64,000 nt of DNA from Candidatus Magasanikiibacteriota bacterium (GCA_903893485.1 CAITMK010000003.1:1-64000), one strand, 5' to 3'. Positions 42,119-51,569 are shown, counted from the stretch's first letter. Notes: generated from the letters alone by a model not told the origin. Program-made: numbers and translations.

Positions 42119-43804
42119 ATGCGATTGTTAATCGCGGTAGTTTCCCTCGTCGGCGCCGTGTGGTTGCCGATGGGATGTGGGAGCGATAGCAGTGCTATCA
42201 CCCCCACCGATGCTGGTTCCGGAGATACCGGCAGCGACGTGGGCTTGCCCAATGCACCAACGCCGTGCGGTTCGGCCGCGGAGTGTCAGTACGAAGGAAT
42301 GCAGAAAGAATGCCGCAAGGCTACCTGCGACCTCACGGCTGGTCACTGCGTGGTGAATCAAGCGGACGACGGCGACCAATGCATGGCCGGCAATGCCTGC
42401 TACGACAAAGGGACCTGCACCGCGGGCCAATGCGTCGTCGGGAAGGCCGTGCTGTGCGATGACGGAATCGCGTGCACCATCGACAGCTGCGACATCACGA
42501 CCGGTTGCCTGCACAAGCCCCTCCAAGAGGGCGCGGACTGCGACGACGGCAACGTGTGTACGGTTGGCGATCAATGCACTAAGTTCGGCCTTTGCGCGGG
42601 CACCAAGCAAACCTGCGACGACGGCGAGATCTGCACCAACGACTCGTGCAACCCGGTCAGCGGCGCGTGCGAAAACACGCCAACCAATGGCCCATGTGAC
42701 GATGGCAAGGTCTGCACCAACGACTCGTGTGTTGGTGGCAAATGCCTCGGCGTCGAAATCAAATGCGACGACGGCAACTTCTGCACCATCGACAAATGCG
42801 TCGAAGCCTTTGGCGGCTGTGTCGGCACCAACTCTTCCGGCGGACCGTGCAATGACGGCGACGGATGCACGGTGGGCGACACGTGCGACAGCGGTATCTG
42901 CAAATCGGGTACACCCCAAGTTTGTAACGACGGCAACGTCTGCACAGCGGAAAAGTGTTCATCGCCGAGCGGCACCTGTGTGTTCACCAAGTCCACCGAG
43001 ACCCAGTGCAACGACGGTAATCTATGCACGGAAAATGACCTGTGCGACACCGTGGCGCCGTGGGTGTGCAAAGGCGGCAAGCCGCTCGTGTGTGACGACG
43101 GTAACGTCTGCACCTCCGACAGCTGCACGGGCAATGGCGGCTGCGCATTTACGCCGAACAACGGCACGTGCGACGACAACAACTCGTGCACGGTGGGCGA
43201 CACGTGCGTGGCCAAAGAGTGCCAGCCGAGCAACTTGCAGAAGTGCGACGACAACAACCCGTGCACCACGGACTCGTGTTCGCCAATCACGGGCTGCATC
43301 TTCGACGCCAATTCCATCAGCTGCACGGATGGCAACAGCTGCACGCTGGATGACAAGTGCGCGAACAAATCGTGCGTGGGCGTGGGTGTGGTCTGCAACG
43401 ACAACAACCCGTGCACCACGGACTGGTGTTCGCCGGACCTGGGTTGCCAGGCCGACAAGCTGTCCGTCAACGCAACGTGCAACGATGGCAACGGCTGCAC
43501 GGGCCCGGACCTGTGCGATGGCGCTGGCAAATGCAGCGGCAAGACAATTTCGAATTGCGACGACGGCAATTCGTGCACGGACGACTCGTGCAATCCGACC
43601 AATGGTTCGTGCGTGAACAAAGCCAAGCTTGACGGCTCGGCCTGCACGGACAACAACGCGTGCAGCTCCGGCGACGCGTGCAAAGGTGGCATTTGTGCAG
43701 CCGTTGCCGTGGACTTGTGCAACGACAACGTGACCTGCACCGTGGACATTTGCAATCCGGCCAACGGCGCGTGCTCCCACACGCTCGACCCGAACTGCAA
43801 GTAA
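42119..43804 (+). CDS. Cys-rich repeat lipoprotein (CTDC/Myxococcota-type repeats), cassette gene
   Basis: A 561-residue lipoprotein (lipobox LPMGC about residue 20) followed by a Ser/Asp/Thr linker (TDAGSGDTGSDVG). The rest is about 20 tandem repeats of roughly 20-24 residues with consensus CDDGNxCTxDxCxxxxGxC. This matches the Dictyostelium CTDC repeat (PF00526) and the disulfide-rich repeats common in Myxococcota secreted proteins. The acidic D/N positions could bind calcium. Start ATG has AAAGGAG upstream. The gene is G+C-rich, with its own promoter and terminator, and lies in tandem with a related gene (43947). Surface-exposed; ligand unknown. Confidence 0.9.
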   Translation: MRLLIAVVSLVGAVWLPMGCGSDSSAITPTDAGSGDTGSDVGLPNAPTPCGSAAECQYEGMQKECRKATCDLTAGHCVVNQADDGDQCMAGNACYDKGTCTAGQCVVGKAVLCDDGIACTIDSCDITTGCLHKPLQEGADCDDGNVCTVGDQCTKFGLCAGTKQTCDDGEICTNDSCNPVSGACENTPTNGPCDDGKVCTNDSCVGGKCLGVEIKCDDGNFCTIDKCVEAFGGCVGTNSSGGPCNDGDGCTVGDTCDSGICKSGTPQVCNDGNVCTAEKCSSPSGTCVFTKSTETQCNDGNLCTENDLCDTVAPWVCKGGKPLVCDDGNVCTSDSCTGNGGCAFTPNNGTCDDNNSCTVGDTCVAKECQPSNLQKCDDNNPCTTDSCSPITGCIFDANSISCTDGNSCTLDDKCANKSCVGVGVVCNDNNPCTTDWCSPDLGCQADKLSVNATCNDGNGCTGPDLCDGAGKCSGKTISNCDDGNSCTDDSCNPTNGSCVNKAKLDGSACTDNNACSSGDACKGGICAAVAVDLCNDNVTCTVDICNPANGACSHTLDPNCK

Positions 43805-43827
43805 CCAAATTCTTCCTACCGGAAGTC

Positions 43828-43869
43828 CTCCCCCTACCGCATTCGTATCGCGGTTCGGGGAGTTTTTTT
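43828..43869 (+). terminator. Terminator of the 42119-43804 gene
   Basis: CTCCCCCTACCGC pairs with GCGGTTCGGGGAG around an ATTCGTATC loop, followed by TTTTTTT. Confidence 0.9.
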
Positions 43870-43872
43870 ATA

Positions 43873-43901
43873 TTGACAAAACCAGACATTATTGCTAGAG
43901 T
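43873..43901 (+). promoter_or_regulatory. Consensus promoter of the 43947-45185 gene
   Basis: TTGACA, exactly 17 bp, TAGAGT; begins 3 nt after the previous terminator's T-run. Confidence 0.8.
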
Positions 43902-43946
43902 GATTTATCACGCGAATCCACGCGTGAATTACCCCTGGGGGGATCC

Positions 43947-45185
43947 ATGAAGTTCCTTGTTCCGGCTATCTTTGCCCTCCTTTTAGTGGGGGCAACGGGC
44001 TGCGGAGATACCGCCGCCCCACACGCCGATGACGCGTCAGCTGACGCGAGCGGCGATGCAAACAAAGACGCCACGCTCGGCGATGCCTCGGACTTTGCTC
44101 CGGACACGCCAAACGCAAGCGACAGCGTCGACATCGCAAATCAAGTCACGCCAGGCGCCAAGAACTGGCCTTGCAGTGTGAACAGTGATTGCGACTCCGG
44201 CTACTGCGCGGAATCGCAGAACGGCAAGCTGTGCGCGGAGGCGTGCGTTGGAGACTGCTCGTTCGGGTTTGCTTGTCAGACCGTTTCCAATGTCAGCGGC
44301 GACATCACGCAGTTCTGCGTCTCCAAGTTCACGTTCCTGTGCAATCCGTGCGAACACAACACGGAGTGCAACAGCAACTCGAGCTCAAGCAACCGCTGCT
44401 TGGACAAAGGCCCTGAAGGAATGTTCTGCGGCGTCTCATGCGAAAGCACCAAAGACTGCCCCGCGGGATACGCTTGCAACCAGTTCTCGGATGATACCGG
44501 GACGTTCCTGCAGTGCGTACCCAAGGGTGGCCAAACGTGCGAATGCAATCCGCGCGCCATGGAACTGAAGCCGCAGACCACGTGCTACGAGGCGGCGTCG
44601 CCAAGCACGTGCAAAGGCACGCGTCAGTGTGAAGCCGCGGGCCTTTCGGCCTGCGACATCAAAAAGTCGCCGGAGATCTGCGACGATAAGGACAACGATT
44701 GCAACGGTCTGACCGATGAAGGGCTCTGCGACGATGGCAATCCCTGCACCGCTGACAGCTGCAACTCGGACGGCTCCTGCAAACACGATCAGCTGCAGGG
44801 CACGCCCTGTGATGACGGCAGCGTTTGCACGACCAGCGACAAGTGCGCGGCAGGTTTCTGCGTTTCGGGCGCCACGCTGCTCTGCGACGACAACAATCTG
44901 TGCACGGACAACCTGTGTGACCCGGTAAATGCTTGCATGTACCCGGCGAACAAAGCTCCGTGCAACGATGGCAATCAGTGCACCTTGGTGGACATGTGCA
45001 GCGAAAAAAAGTGCCTGGGATCTGTGCCGCCGAATTGCGACGACAAGAATCCGTGTACCACCGACTTCTGCGATCCGACGCTCGGCTGCGTCCATCAGGC
45101 TGATACCAAAGTGGACGGTTCGCCCTGCGCTTCTGCCCCCGGCAGCATCGGCCAGTGCGTGAATGGCAAGTGTGCCCAAACCTAG
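43947..45185 (+). CDS. Cys-rich lipoprotein with MopE-type motif and CTDC repeats, cassette gene
   Basis: A 412-residue lipoprotein (lipobox GATGC about residue 19) with a long Asp/Ala/Ser linker (DASADASGDANKDATLGD), a style typical of Myxococcota. A Cys-rich region follows with SDCDSGYCAES and STKDCPAGYACNQ. The putative metal-binding motif EICDDKDNDCNGLTDEG (MopE-like, PF11617 type) comes next. It is followed by five to six CDDGNPCTADSC-like repeats shared with the 42119 gene. A GGGGGGA Shine-Dalgarno lies 4 nt before the ATG. Monocistronic, G+C-rich, terminated at 45259-45288. Probably transferred together with its neighbour. Confidence 0.9.
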   Translation: MKFLVPAIFALLLVGATGCGDTAAPHADDASADASGDANKDATLGDASDFAPDTPNASDSVDIANQVTPGAKNWPCSVNSDCDSGYCAESQNGKLCAEACVGDCSFGFACQTVSNVSGDITQFCVSKFTFLCNPCEHNTECNSNSSSSNRCLDKGPEGMFCGVSCESTKDCPAGYACNQFSDDTGTFLQCVPKGGQTCECNPRAMELKPQTTCYEAASPSTCKGTRQCEAAGLSACDIKKSPEICDDKDNDCNGLTDEGLCDDGNPCTADSCNSDGSCKHDQLQGTPCDDGSVCTTSDKCAAGFCVSGATLLCDDNNLCTDNLCDPVNACMYPANKAPCNDGNQCTLVDMCSEKKCLGSVPPNCDDKNPCTTDFCDPTLGCVHQADTKVDGSPCASAPGSIGQCVNGKCAQT

Positions 45186-45258
45186 ATTCCGGTCTGCTGA
45201 ACACAGCGCCGGATCACCGCGGGGTCAGCCGCGTTTAACCAACAGTAATAGGTGTCCC

Positions 45259-45288
45259 GGGAGCTCTGACCAGCTCCCTATTTTTTTT
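45259..45288 (+). terminator. Terminator of the 43947-45185 gene
   Basis: GGGAGCT-CTGACC-AGCTCCC followed by TATTTTTTTT. Confidence 0.93.
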
Positions 45289-45301
45289 AAAAATCCTGTG
45301 T

Positions 45302-45307
45302 TACACT
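45302..45307 (+). promoter_or_regulatory. gpsA -10 box (leaderless type)
   Basis: TACACT ending 9 nt before the gpsA ATG. The -35 region is T/A-rich and poor because it coincides with the preceding terminator. Confidence 0.5.
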
Positions 45308-45316
45308 AGTCGCACT

Positions 45317-46240
45317 ATGGAACAGGCAACACAAAAACCACACGTTTTAATCATTGGCGCCGCTGGCCGCATCGGTCGTGCCATGGCGCACATTTTTTCA
45401 CAGGCAAATGTAACTGATTTTGATTTGTGCGATAGTGATACGGCCAATTGCCCTGTTCAGCGTCCACTCGCCGAAAGCGCTCCCGAAGCTGACATTATCA
45501 TCATGTGCGTTTATTCATGGGTAACCCGCGAGATACTTGAGCAAATTGCACCGCTTGTGAAAAAATCTGCTGTGATTGTATCAATGGCAAAAGGCATTGA
45601 AAAAGATTCCAACAAAACAATGGATGTGGTTTTGGACGAAACAATCGGCGATCGCGCATCGTGGTGTGTAATGAGCGGACCAATGCTTGCGGAAGAAATT
45701 TTAGCAAACGGTGGAAGTGCGGGTGTTATCGCATCAAATTCAACGCGTGCGTTTGAAATTTTATCTGCATGGATGCTCCCACAAGATGTTATTTTATCCG
45801 CAAGTTCTGATGTGCGCGGCGTTGCACTTTCTGGTGTTTTAAAAAATGTGTATGTACTAACACTTGGCATTGCCGACGGATTAGAATGGAGTGCAAATCG
45901 CAGAGGTTGGCTACTTTCGCGCGCGGCGCATGAAATGCATTTGGTTATGGAAAAATTAGGTGGCGAACAAGAAACCACTGAAGGGCCCGCTGTTTTGGGC
46001 GATTTAGTTGCGTGCGCCTTTTCTCCGCTTTCGCGCAACCGTGCCACGGGTGACACGTTAGTCAAAACAGGTGAATTAAATCCAAAAAGCGAAGGCGCAA
46101 ATTCACTTAATTCGCTTTTGATTTTGCTTGGCGACGCAGCAAAACAATTTCCATTACTACAAGCAATCAAAGCTGTGGCACTTGATCATAAGTCAGCCCA
46201 CGAAATTTTTGATCAAATGATTAGCCGTCACGAAGTATGA
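45317..46240 (+). CDS. gpsA: NAD(P)-dependent glycerol-3-phosphate dehydrogenase-like protein
   Basis: A 307-residue GpsA-family dehydrogenase. It has the Rossmann loop VLIIGAAGRIGRAMAHI, VIVSMAKGIEKD, VMSGPMLAEEI, the catalytic Lys region VALSGVLKNVYVLTLGIADGL, and GDLVACAFSPLSRNRATGDTL. It would reduce dihydroxyacetone phosphate to glycerol-3-phosphate for lipid synthesis. At 307 residues it is slightly short and its N-terminal loop is atypical (GAAGRIG), so a related ketopantoate- or prephenate-type function is possible but less likely. Its stop overlaps the tsaD start (ATGA). Confidence 0.85.
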   Translation: MEQATQKPHVLIIGAAGRIGRAMAHIFSQANVTDFDLCDSDTANCPVQRPLAESAPEADIIIMCVYSWVTREILEQIAPLVKKSAVIVSMAKGIEKDSNKTMDVVLDETIGDRASWCVMSGPMLAEEILANGGSAGVIASNSTRAFEILSAWMLPQDVILSASSDVRGVALSGVLKNVYVLTLGIADGLEWSANRRGWLLSRAAHEMHLVMEKLGGEQETTEGPAVLGDLVACAFSPLSRNRATGDTLVKTGELNPKSEGANSLNSLLILLGDAAKQFPLLQAIKAVALDHKSAHEIFDQMISRHEV

Positions 46241-47265
46241 GAATTTTAGCCATCGAAACTTCGTGCGATGACACCTCCGCGGCTTTAGTTGTGGCGCGTG
46301 GCCAAAATACCAAAGTGCTTGGACAAGTTACCGCATCGCAAATTCCAATTCACCGTCGCTTTGGCGGCGTGGTGCCAGAAGTTGCCGCGCGTGCACATGC
46401 CGAAAGCATTGTTCCAACGATCCAAGAATTATTTGCGCAGTGTGGATATGATGCCGCAAAGTCCATGAAAAAACCGCCCATCGACGCAATTGCTGTAACA
46501 TGTGGCCCTGGTTTGGTAACCAGCTTATGGGTTGGCGTGATTGCCGCAAAATTATTAGCCGCTGAATGGGGCGTGCCGGTATACGGCGTTAACCACATGA
46601 TCGGACATTTGTTTTCCGCAACCGTTGAACATGGTGCGCCCGAATTTCCCGCGCTTGGATTAATTGTGTCTGGCGGCCACACTGAATTAGTGTGGTGCAA
46701 ATCCGCACGACACTTAAAAAAAATCGGTGCCACCCGCGATGATGCGGCGGGCGAAGCATTTGATAAATTTGGAAAGTTGTTGGGATTATCATATCCGGCC
46801 GGCCCTGAAATTGCAGATCTCGCAAAACGTGGAAAGAAAAATTCAGTGCCATTTCCCCGCCCCATGCTCACAGACCCCTCGTACGATTTTAGTTTTGCGG
46901 GATTAAAAACCGCGGGCCGCACCTGGATTTTGGCGCAAGAAAAAATTACACCAACGATGCGCGCTAATGCGTGCGCTTCATACGAAGCCGCAATCGTAGA
47001 AGTGTTGGTTGCAAAAACAATGCGCGCAGTAAAAGAATTTAAACCAAAAACAATTTTACTTGGTGGCGGTGTTGCGGCTAACGAATTACTGCGTGCAGAA
47101 TTAACCCGTGCACTTGCGGGCGAAAAAATTACACTGCTTTTGCCTGAAAAAAAATACACCACCGACAACGCAGCCATGATTGCGGTGGCAGCGATGCGCA
47201 CTGGAAATTTATTCAAACAGCCGTGGCGTAAACTTGCGGCTAATCCTTCATTCGAGATACAATAA
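46237..47265 (+). CDS. tsaD: tRNA N6-threonylcarbamoyladenosine synthase catalytic subunit TsaD
   Basis: A 342-residue ASKHA-fold protein that transfers threonylcarbamoyl to A37 of ANN-reading tRNAs. Motifs: ILAIETSCDDTSAALV, TCGPGLVTSLWVGV, YGVNHMIGHLFSA (metal His pair, HxxxH), LGLIVSGGHTELV, DDAAGEAFDKFGKLLGL, SYPAGPEI, ILLGGGVAANELLR, and the C-terminal TTDNAAMIA Asp. Full length and intact. Partners TsaB, TsaC and TsaE are not in the window. It is translationally coupled to gpsA. Confidence 0.97.
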   Translation: MRILAIETSCDDTSAALVVARGQNTKVLGQVTASQIPIHRRFGGVVPEVAARAHAESIVPTIQELFAQCGYDAAKSMKKPPIDAIAVTCGPGLVTSLWVGVIAAKLLAAEWGVPVYGVNHMIGHLFSATVEHGAPEFPALGLIVSGGHTELVWCKSARHLKKIGATRDDAAGEAFDKFGKLLGLSYPAGPEIADLAKRGKKNSVPFPRPMLTDPSYDFSFAGLKTAGRTWILAQEKITPTMRANACASYEAAIVEVLVAKTMRAVKEFKPKTILLGGGVAANELLRAELTRALAGEKITLLLPEKKYTTDNAAMIAVAAMRTGNLFKQPWRKLAANPSFEIQ

Positions 47266-47270
47266 TATAT

Positions 47271-48020
47271 ATGCAATCACTTCCAAGTTTCATTTCTCTC
47301 TTAGAAAGCACATGGGCAGAATATCAAAACCGCTCCAAAAGTTTGTCCAAATTTATTTTGTGGATTATCCCAATTTTTGCAGTCTGTTTTTTTGGATTTG
47401 CAACTTTTTTTGGCTCATTTGCACTTGGGATGCTTCAGCAGTCCAAAGCGATAATTTGGGCAGGGATTGCAATCGGTGCAGTAATTACCCTAATCGGATT
47501 ACTGTTTGCCCTATGGTTTACGTTTGCCTTTAAAGCAATCGTTATCAAACCTGAAACGCCAGCTAAAGGGGTGTGGCGCGCAACTGCCCCACGACTTCTT
47601 GGATACCTTGGCCTGGTAATTTTAACTAATCTTATTTTGCTTGGTGGTTTTATTTTATTTGTTATCCCGGCGATTCTGTTTCATGTGTGGTTTGTTTTTG
47701 CACCACAATATTTTGTACTTGGCAGTGGTATTACCGAATCACTTAAAAAAAGTAAGGCGCTGTGCGAAAACCGTTGGTGGAATGTAGCGCTTATGCTCAT
47801 GGGATCGTACATCTGCGTTGCAGTACCGCTCAACATTGCGCAGTATGTTGTAAAATATATTCCTCATTTTGCAGGAATCGGTTCGTTCCTCGTCAATATC
47901 GTTTCAATTTTTGTTGGCATGCCCGTGCTTCTTATTTTCATCAGAAAATTACGCGAATCAGTTGAAGAAGCAAACGTGTCAACCAATGCGAACACTACCA
48001 TCCCCGAACAGATCGGTTAG
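47271..48020 (+). CDS. Unknown polytopic membrane protein
   Basis: A 249-residue protein with six hydrophobic segments after an amphipathic N-terminus, e.g. FAVCFFGFATFFGSFALGML, and a conserved-looking motif FHVWFVFAPQYFVLGSGITESLKKSKAL. That motif resembles the glycerophosphodiester-phosphodiesterase-membrane or DUF975-type integral membrane superfamily (W-F-x-x-Y-x-x-E/G...S...S). No function assigned. It starts 5 nt after tsaD. Its last 42 nt overlap the 3' end of dnaE on the other strand. Confidence 0.78.
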   Translation: MQSLPSFISLLESTWAEYQNRSKSLSKFILWIIPIFAVCFFGFATFFGSFALGMLQQSKAIIWAGIAIGAVITLIGLLFALWFTFAFKAIVIKPETPAKGVWRATAPRLLGYLGLVILTNLILLGGFILFVIPAILFHVWFVFAPQYFVLGSGITESLKKSKALCENRWWNVALMLMGSYICVAVPLNIAQYVVKYIPHFAGIGSFLVNIVSIFVGMPVLLIFIRKLRESVEEANVSTNANTTIPEQIG

Positions 48021-51000
48021 TTCTTTGACAAGCGCGTCGGTTGCCCCAACGGCGCGCTCAGTTTCGATGAGATGTCGGCGGCCATTACTTTGCAGCGATA
48101 CAAATACTCTGGTTGATCCAGGGTATTTTTGTAATATCGCGGGCATTGCGGCGATTTGATCTGGCGATGCTTCTGGCGGCACGGTAATTAAAATTTGATC
48201 TGGCGCGGCGACCGATGCGATTTGCGCCGTGGCTGATACTGCCGCGGCCGGCGCTGATGCACGTGGGGTATGCGGTGCACTTGATCCGTCAGTTTGTTTT
48301 TTTTGCCCGCCAAATTTATCCATGAATGCACTGCGACTTTTTTGTTTTGCTAATGATTCTTGAATTTGTTTTTTTATTTCTTCAATCGTTTCTAATTCAA
48401 GTGGCCCCGCGTTTTCGATAAAAACTTTATTGTCGCCCGACTCTTTTGATTTGCGCCCCGTTGCCCAAATGCACGTACCTGAAACCCAAACGCTTTCTGT
48501 TTTTGCAAATGTTTTTGGAAACACCATAATTTCGGTGCCACCACTTAAGTCTTCCATTTTTACATTCATCATTGCCTCACGATTTTTAGTCCACTTTTTC
48601 TTGGCTTCGGTAATGAGACCTGCGATAATCACGTGACCACCGGCTGGCTCGGCATCGATGTGCGCAATTTCCATGCACACGCCGCGCATTGGCTCTGCAA
48701 AATTTTCGAATGGATGTGCGGTAATATATAACCCAATCAAATCTTTTTCCCACTGCAAACGCTGCGGCAGTGGAACTTCCTCGGCGGGTACTAATTGCAA
48801 CGTGGCACCACCAAGCGCGCCAAATAATGACCCCTGATTACTATCTTTTGACGCAATAATTTCGCGCGAAAAAGATTGCATACGTTCGACGTTTGCCAAA
48901 AGCACACCGCGCTCGCCCCACATGTCGAGTGCGCCACATTTAATTAAACTTTCCAACGATTTTTTATTTAAATCCTTATCTTGCACGCGCTCCAAAAAAT
49001 TACTGAGCGACGTAAATGGACCACCCGCATTTCGCGTTGCAATAATAACTTCCGTAATATGCGCACCGACATTTTTTACCGCTGACAAGCCAAAGCGAAT
49101 AATTTCAGTACCTGCATCATTTTTTTGCACCGAAAATTTTTCAAAACTTTCGTTTACATTTGGTGGCAGCACTTCAATTCCCATGCGCGTTGTTTCGTGC
49201 ACGATGTCGGTAAGCTTATCAAGGTCATCGCTTTCAGCTGAAAGCACCGCGCACATATACACCGCCGGATAATTCGCCTTAAGGTACGCCGTTTGATATG
49301 CAACCACCGCATAACTTGCCGCATGCGCGCGACCAAAACCATACGCTGCAAACGGTTCAATAAGATGCCACAAAATTTCAACTTTATCTTCAGTCATGCC
49401 GCCATCGATTGCACCCTTAAAAAACTTTTCTTTCTGACGTGCCATTTCTTCTGGGATTTTTTTACCCATTGCTTTACGAAATTTATCTACTTCTTCCCAG
49501 TTGTATCCGGCGATCGTAATTGCGGTTAATAAAACGTCATCTTGATACGTTAAAATACCAAACGACTGATCCAAAATTGGTTTGAGGCGATCATCCAAAT
49601 ACGTAACCAGCGCGGGATTATGTTTGCGTTTAATGTATTCCGGAATCGATTCCATCGGGCCCGGACGAAAAAGTGCCACCATCGCCATGATATCAAAAAT
49701 AGTTGTTGGCTTGAGTTCTTTTAGGTAGCGCGTCATGCCGCCGCCAGACAATTGAAATACGCCGCCCGTTTCACCACGCGCTAACATTTCGTAAGTTTTT
49801 TTATCGTCCCACGGAATTTTTTGCAGATCAATTTTCACGCCGTAATGTTTTTCGATCAACACAATTGCGTTTCCCAAAATTGATAAGTTACGAATACCCA
49901 AGAAATCCATTTTAAGCACGCCCGCTTTTTCAACGGCATGCATTTCGTATTGCGTGGTTAAATGCGTGCCGCCGACTTCAAGCTGCACGGGCGTAAATTC
50001 GGTGAGTGGCTCCGGAGAAATCACCACGCCCGCCGCATGAATTGATGTGTGGCGCGCGTTGCCTTCAATTTTTTGTGCAATGTCGAGCAAGCGATGCACC
50101 TCATCTTGTTCATCGTACGCTTTTTTCAATTCAGTTGATTCGGTTAGTGCACGCGCAATGGTCATTGGCATGCCTTGCGCACCAAACGGAATTGATTTTG
50201 AAACGCGATCACAAAAACCATACGAGTAGCCCAGCGCGCGACCCGCATCGCGCACACTGGCGCGCGCGGCCATGGTTCCAAAAGTTACAATTTGCGCCAC
50301 ACGATCACGACCATATTTTTCGGTCACATACGCGATCACTTCTTCACGGCGGTCATCGGCAAAATCGCCGTCCACATCAGGTGGCGATGGACGAAATGGA
50401 TTCAAAAAACGTTCGAACGGTAATTTAAAATAAAGAGGATTCACCGAAACAATACCAATAGAATATGAAACCAGTGAACCCGCAGCGGATCCACGAGTCG
50501 TGGTTACAATACCGTGATCGCGTGCCCATTGAATATAATCTGCAACAGCCAAAAAGTACGGTGCATAACCTTTTGTTTGAATAATTCCTAATTCGTATTC
50601 CAAACGTTCCGTAATTTCAGGTGTAATTTCGGGAAGTAGTTTTGCGATACCGCGCATCGTGTCGGCGCGCAAAATATCATCGTATGTTTCATCGGGCTTT
50701 TTTTCAACCAATGGAAAGTGCCATTGATTAAGTGGAATTTCCACGTTGATGCGCTCTGCGATTTTAACCGTATTCGCCAGCGCTTCTGGCACATGGCGCC
50801 AGCGGGATTCGATTTGTTCTGGCGTGCTAAGCGAGCGATCAATATCAACCAGTGATTCACCACGATGATCGTGAACTGTTTTTCCGAGTCCAATACATTC
50901 AGTAATTTCACACGCTTCAGCGTCGGACTCTTCAATGTAATGTACATCACGCGTCACAACCAGCGGCAAACCGGTTGCCGCGGCAATTGTTTGCAGTCCT

Positions 51001-51560
51001 TCGTTCACTTGAAACTGCCCTTGCACATCCGGATGATCTTGCAATTCCAAATAAAAATTATTTGGCCCAAATAATTCTGAATATTCGCGCGCAACTTTTT
51101 CGGCGCGCGCCACGTCGCCAGACAAAATAATTTGCGCGAGTTCACCCTGCTTGCAACCAGACAGCGCAATCATGCCTTCGTGAAATTCTGCCAACAATTT
51201 TTTATCAGCGCGCGGCAAATCATCATGCAGCCCTTCCAGCGCTGCGCGTGAAATCAAACGCATCAAATTTTGATAGCCATGAAAATTTTCGGCAAGCAAT
51301 ACAAGGTGGTATGGTTTTGGCTGATCGCCGCTGGTATCAAACCGATCGCGCACCAAATAAATTTCACAACCAATAATAGGTTTAATTCCTTTTTTCTTAC
51401 ACGTCTCGTAAAATTCGATGGCGCCATACAAAACGCCCAAATCAGTAAGCGCAACCGCGTCCATCCCCTGATTCTTAATAGCAGAAATAAGCGCGTCCAC
51501 CTGAGGAAGCGCCTTAAGCAATGAAAAATGTGAATGGGTGTGGAGGTGGACAAAGCCCAT
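47979..51560 (-). CDS. dnaE: DNA polymerase III alpha subunit
   Basis: The 1193-residue replicative polymerase. It has an N-terminal PHP domain (FVHLHTHSHFSLL), palm with SAAGSLVSYSIGI and PPDVDGDFADDRREEVI (catalytic Asp pair), HASIHAAGVVI, LKMDFLGIRNL, and VALFRPGPMESIPEYIKRK. The fingers motif is FGFGRAHAASYAV-like (AAYGFGRAHAASYAVVAYQTAYLKANYP). A helix-hairpin-helix and an OB fold (GGHVIIAGLITEAKKKWTK) follow. The C-terminal tau-binding tail has a low-complexity Ala/Ser linker. Full length. A promoter with a 9-nt gap to the ATG predicts a leaderless mRNA. Confidence 0.97.
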   Translation of the reverse strand: MGFVHLHTHSHFSLLKALPQVDALISAIKNQGMDAVALTDLGVLYGAIEFYETCKKKGIKPIIGCEIYLVRDRFDTSGDQPKPYHLVLLAENFHGYQNLMRLISRAALEGLHDDLPRADKKLLAEFHEGMIALSGCKQGELAQIILSGDVARAEKVAREYSELFGPNNFYLELQDHPDVQGQFQVNEGLQTIAAATGLPLVVTRDVHYIEESDAEACEITECIGLGKTVHDHRGESLVDIDRSLSTPEQIESRWRHVPEALANTVKIAERINVEIPLNQWHFPLVEKKPDETYDDILRADTMRGIAKLLPEITPEITERLEYELGIIQTKGYAPYFLAVADYIQWARDHGIVTTTRGSAAGSLVSYSIGIVSVNPLYFKLPFERFLNPFRPSPPDVDGDFADDRREEVIAYVTEKYGRDRVAQIVTFGTMAARASVRDAGRALGYSYGFCDRVSKSIPFGAQGMPMTIARALTESTELKKAYDEQDEVHRLLDIAQKIEGNARHTSIHAAGVVISPEPLTEFTPVQLEVGGTHLTTQYEMHAVEKAGVLKMDFLGIRNLSILGNAIVLIEKHYGVKIDLQKIPWDDKKTYEMLARGETGGVFQLSGGGMTRYLKELKPTTIFDIMAMVALFRPGPMESIPEYIKRKHNPALVTYLDDRLKPILDQSFGILTYQDDVLLTAITIAGYNWEEVDKFRKAMGKKIPEEMARQKEKFFKGAIDGGMTEDKVEILWHLIEPFAAYGFGRAHAASYAVVAYQTAYLKANYPAVYMCAVLSAESDDLDKLTDIVHETTRMGIEVLPPNVNESFEKFSVQKNDAGTEIIRFGLSAVKNVGAHITEVIIATRNAGGPFTSLSNFLERVQDKDLNKKSLESLIKCGALDMWGERGVLLANVERMQSFSREIIASKDSNQGSLFGALGGATLQLVPAEEVPLPQRLQWEKDLIGLYITAHPFENFAEPMRGVCMEIAHIDAEPAGGHVIIAGLITEAKKKWTKNREAMMNVKMEDLSGGTEIMVFPKTFAKTESVWVSGTCIWATGRKSKESGDNKVFIENAGPLELETIEEIKKQIQESLAKQKSRSAFMDKFGGQKKQTDGSSAPHTPRASAPAAAVSATAQIASVAAPDQILITVPPEASPDQIAAMPAILQKYPGSTRVFVSLQSNGRRHLIETERAVGATDALVKELTDLFGDGSVRIG

Positions 51561-51569
51561 AGTAACCGG

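Noticed and set aside
42571..43800. Open frames of about 400 codons on both strands inside the 42119-43804 gene
   Set aside because: They arise from the periodic G+C-rich Cys repeat in the real gene, give low-complexity His/Ser or Arg/Ala/Thr-rich products, and lack start signals. The lipoprotein frame has signal peptide, Shine-Dalgarno and repeat homology.
42450..43800. CRISPR-like regular repeat spacing in the Cys-rich repeat genes
   Set aside because: Repeats are degenerate at DNA level, in frame, and encode the CDDGNxCTxDxC protein repeat; there are no unique spacers or cas genes.
44436..45179. 247-codon minus-strand frame opposite the 43947 lipoprotein gene
   Set aside because: Ala/Arg/Val-rich shadow of the Cys-repeat coding strand; no initiation signals.
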